Source: RGIG6291 sp964602275 | Lineage (GTDB): Bacteria; Bacillota; Clostridia; TANB77; UBA1234 | Assembly: GCA_964602275.1 (NCBI GenBank) | Contig: CAZRQF010000054.1 | Span: forward strand, 1-6,803 | DNA length: 6,803 nt | Direction of reading: 5' to 3' | In this document: positions 5,713 through 6,803 of the stretch, piece by piece | Layout: each line of letters begins with the position of its first letter | Numbering within the stretch: the stretch's first letter is position 1 | Position numbers and translations under genes: made by a program | The notes under the pieces: generated by a model | Told to the model about the DNA's origin: nothing | What the model saw: the letters and a program-made list of their open reading frames with translations, nothing else | The model's database searches: none

Positions 5713-6261
5713 ATGCGAGTAGTAGCTGGAAAAGCAAAAGGAACAGCGTTAAAGACGATTTCAAGTAATGATACTAGACCAACAAAGGACATGGTAAAAG
5801 AAGCCCTTTTTAGTATTATATATGGGAAAATACAAGATAGTGTTTTTTTAGATTTGTTTGCGGGTAGCGGAGCAATTGGCATCGAAGCGTTAAGTAGAGG
5901 TGCTAGCAAGGCATATTTTTCAGATAATAATATGGAATGCATTAAGATAATTAAAGACAATCTAAAGAAAACACATTTTGAAGATGTAGCTACCGTTTTG
6001 CATGGCGAATACAAAAAAACAATAGATGCTCTGAAAAAGGTTAAGTTTGATATAGTTTTTATTGACCCACCATATAATAAAGGTATGGGAACGGAAGCGA
6101 TAGAACTTTTGATACATAATGATATGTTAAAGGAAGATGCTCTTATAATATACGAAACAGATGCAATAGAGGACATTCCAGAAAGCATAGAAAATTACGA
6201 AAGATGTGACTACAGAAAATACGGAAGAAATATATTGAATTTCTATAAACGAAAGGGGTAA
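5713..6261 (+). CDS. rsmD: 16S rRNA (guanine(966)-N2)-methyltransferase
   Basis: RsmD transfers a methyl group from S-adenosylmethionine to N2 of G966 (E. coli numbering) of 16S rRNA during assembly of the small subunit. The 182-residue product is full length. Diagnostic features are the start MRVVAGKAKG (1-10), TRPTKDMVKEALFSI (21-35), the SAM-binding loop LDLFAGSGAIGIEALSRGA (46-64), the acidic SDNN (70-73) at the end of the next strand, and the catalytic motif DPPY (118-121). The ATG at 5713 follows GAGAGG at a 6-nt gap. In many Firmicutes rsmD is followed by coaD; here the next gene is a coiled-coil protein that starts 5 nt after the stop. The tail of rsmD (AAAGGGG, 6252-6258) serves as the ribosome binding site of that gene, so the two are probably translationally coupled. 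Confidence 0.94.
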   Translation: MRVVAGKAKGTALKTISSNDTRPTKDMVKEALFSIIYGKIQDSVFLDLFAGSGAIGIEALSRGASKAYFSDNNMECIKIIKDNLKKTHFEDVATVLHGEYKKTIDALKKVKFDIVFIDPPYNKGMGTEAIELLIHNDMLKEDALIIYETDAIEDIPESIENYERCDYRKYGRNILNFYKRKG

Positions 6262-6266
6262 CCAGA

Positions 6267-6707
6267 ATGGGTGAGGTATATACATTGTTACAGGCCATAG
6301 AAGATATGCTTGAAGGAGGCACAACTGTACCATTTACAAAAAAAATAATGCTAGATAAAGAAGCCGTATTGGATGTAGTAAAAGAGATAAGAGTAAAATT
6401 GCCTGATGAGTTAAAACAAGCTAAGTGGGTAAAAGAAGAAAGGCAAAGAATACTTTTAGATGCACAAAAAGAAGCAAGCGACTTGATAAAAGAAGCAGAA
6501 AATAGAATTATAGGTATGATAGACGAACATGAAATTACTAAAAAAGCTTTTGAAAAGAAAACAGAAATAATGGATGAGGCAGATGCTTACGAGAAAAAAA
6601 TCGTATCAAGAACAAAAGAGCATGCTGACGAAATACTTGCCGAGTTAGAAGATATTTTAAAAGAAAAACTAGAAACAGTAAAAAGTAATAGAAAAGAATT
6701 AAAATAA
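6267..6707 (+). CDS. clostridial coiled-coil protein, V-ATPase subunit/F0 b-like, function unknown
   Basis: The 146-residue product has a short N-terminal part (about 1-48) containing VPFTKKIMLDKEAVLDVVKEIRVKLPDE-type sequence, then a long, highly charged helix (about 49-146) rich in Lys, Glu and Ala. I see no signal peptide, membrane segment or catalytic motif. From memory, Clostridia carry similar proteins near rsmD and coaD, often labelled ATPase or V-type ATPase subunit H/E-like. The label probably rests on coiled-coil composition: no ATPase gene lies nearby and there is no Walker motif, so no pumping role should be assumed. DivIVA-like or other scaffold roles are possible. The ATG at 6267 follows AAAGGGG (6252-6258) at an 8-nt gap and lies 5 nt after rsmD, so the two genes are almost certainly co-transcribed. 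No terminator is seen before the window ends. Confidence 0.85.
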   Translation: MGEVYTLLQAIEDMLEGGTTVPFTKKIMLDKEAVLDVVKEIRVKLPDELKQAKWVKEERQRILLDAQKEASDLIKEAENRIIGMIDEHEITKKAFEKKTEIMDEADAYEKKIVSRTKEHADEILAELEDILKEKLETVKSNRKELK

Positions 6708-6711
6708 AAAA

Positions 6712-6720
6712 TGTGGATAA
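6712..6720 (-). promoter_or_regulatory. consensus DnaA box
   Basis: The minus strand reads TTATCCACA, a perfect match to the consensus binding site of the replication initiator DnaA. It lies just after the stop of the coiled-coil gene in non-coding DNA. I found no second consensus copy in the window, so this is not an origin. A lone box may titrate DnaA, regulate a neighbouring gene, or be a coincidence. Confidence 0.35.
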
Positions 6721-6768
6721 AAGGGGTGTGTGTTGGTGGAAAATTTATATGGAAAAATAAGTAAAAAC

Positions 6769-6784
6769 CCGCAAACCCTTGCGG
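6769..6784 (+). repeat. small hairpin before the CA run
   Basis: CCGCAA (6769-6774) and TTGCGG (6779-6784) form a perfect 6-bp stem with an ACCC loop; AA and TT beyond a bulged C can extend it. No T-run follows, so it is a poor terminator on the plus strand. On the minus strand TTTTTAC follows the same hairpin after one extra G (6768), which makes it a possible weak terminator for leftward transcription. Confidence 0.4.
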
Positions 6785-6788
6785 TTCT

Positions 6789-6803
6789 ACACACACACAC
6801 ACA
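6789..6803. repeat. CA dinucleotide run cut by the window end
   Basis: An uninterrupted alternation of A and C occupies the last 15 bases and may continue beyond the window. GTGTGTGT at 6726-6733 is its complement, so the two could pair across about 55 nt and enclose the hairpin at 6769-6784. A tract of this kind can change length by slippage. It may also simply mark an assembly break, since the sequence ends inside it. Confidence 0.7.

Larger units (their letters stand above)
6733..6803 (+). other. possible 5' end of a truncated reading frame
   Basis: A frame that could begin at TTG 6733 or GTG 6736 stays open to the window end. From 6736 it reads MENLYGKISKNPQTLAV and continues into a His-Thr alternation encoded by the CA run. 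AAGGGG (6721-6726) lies at a suitable distance to act as a ribosome binding site. The reading matches no family I know, and a repeat-driven His-Thr tail is typical of accidental frames. The stretch may equally be non-coding repeat DNA. Confidence 0.2.

Noticed and set aside
6711..6764. 17-codon frame from ATG 6711
   Set aside because: It is very short, has no ribosome binding site, overlaps the DnaA box and shows no motif.
1..6803. Mobile elements, CRISPR arrays, toxin-antitoxin or defence genes
   Set aside because: No transposase, integrase, regularly spaced repeat-spacer array or paired small genes were found; the 11-bp hexamer array at 48-107 is too short in unit and spacing to be CRISPR.

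Overview
The window is AT-rich (about one third G+C by eye) and reads as chromosomal housekeeping DNA of a low-GC Gram-positive bacterium, most likely of class Clostridia. The reasons are the MreB/Mbl-type actin, the SpoVG gene with a sigma-H-like promoter, strong AAAGGxGGTG-type ribosome binding sites, and the coiled-coil protein next to rsmD that I associate with clostridia. I cannot name a genus. No rRNA, tRNA, CRISPR, transposase or phage gene is visible, and every large reading frame belongs to a recognisable or plausible cellular gene.

Layout from left to right: (1) mreB/mbl, plus strand, a single-gene unit with its own promoter. Its leader carries a striking array of TGTAAY hexamers at an 11-bp period, the pattern bound by WalR/PhoP-type response regulators. 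(2) A perfect 31-nt inverted repeat that can terminate transcription from both sides. (3) murC on the minus strand, convergent with mreB. (4) A divergent intergenic region of about 200 bp with a sigma-A-type promoter for murC and, in the other direction, a promoter for spoVG that strongly resembles the sigma-H promoter of Bacillus subtilis spoVG. (5) spoVG, closed by a UUCG-loop terminator. (6) uvrC and rnhB, a closely spaced pair behind an extended -10 promoter. (7) A 73-bp gap with a near-consensus promoter, a 15-bp palindrome over its -35 box and a second TGTAAY-N5-TGTAAY site. (8) rsmD and a 146-residue coiled-coil protein as a tight pair. (9) A right edge with a consensus DnaA box, a small hairpin and a CA dinucleotide run cut by the window end.

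Taken together, the genes cover cell shape (MreB), peptidoglycan precursor synthesis (MurC), a growth-to-sporulation regulator (SpoVG), DNA maintenance (UvrC, RNase HII) and ribosomal RNA modification (RsmD). The proteins look ordinary and intact. The new signal, if any, is regulatory: the hexamer array at mreB, its smaller counterpart before rsmD, and the conserved-looking sigma-H architecture before spoVG. I do not see an undescribed multi-gene system here.
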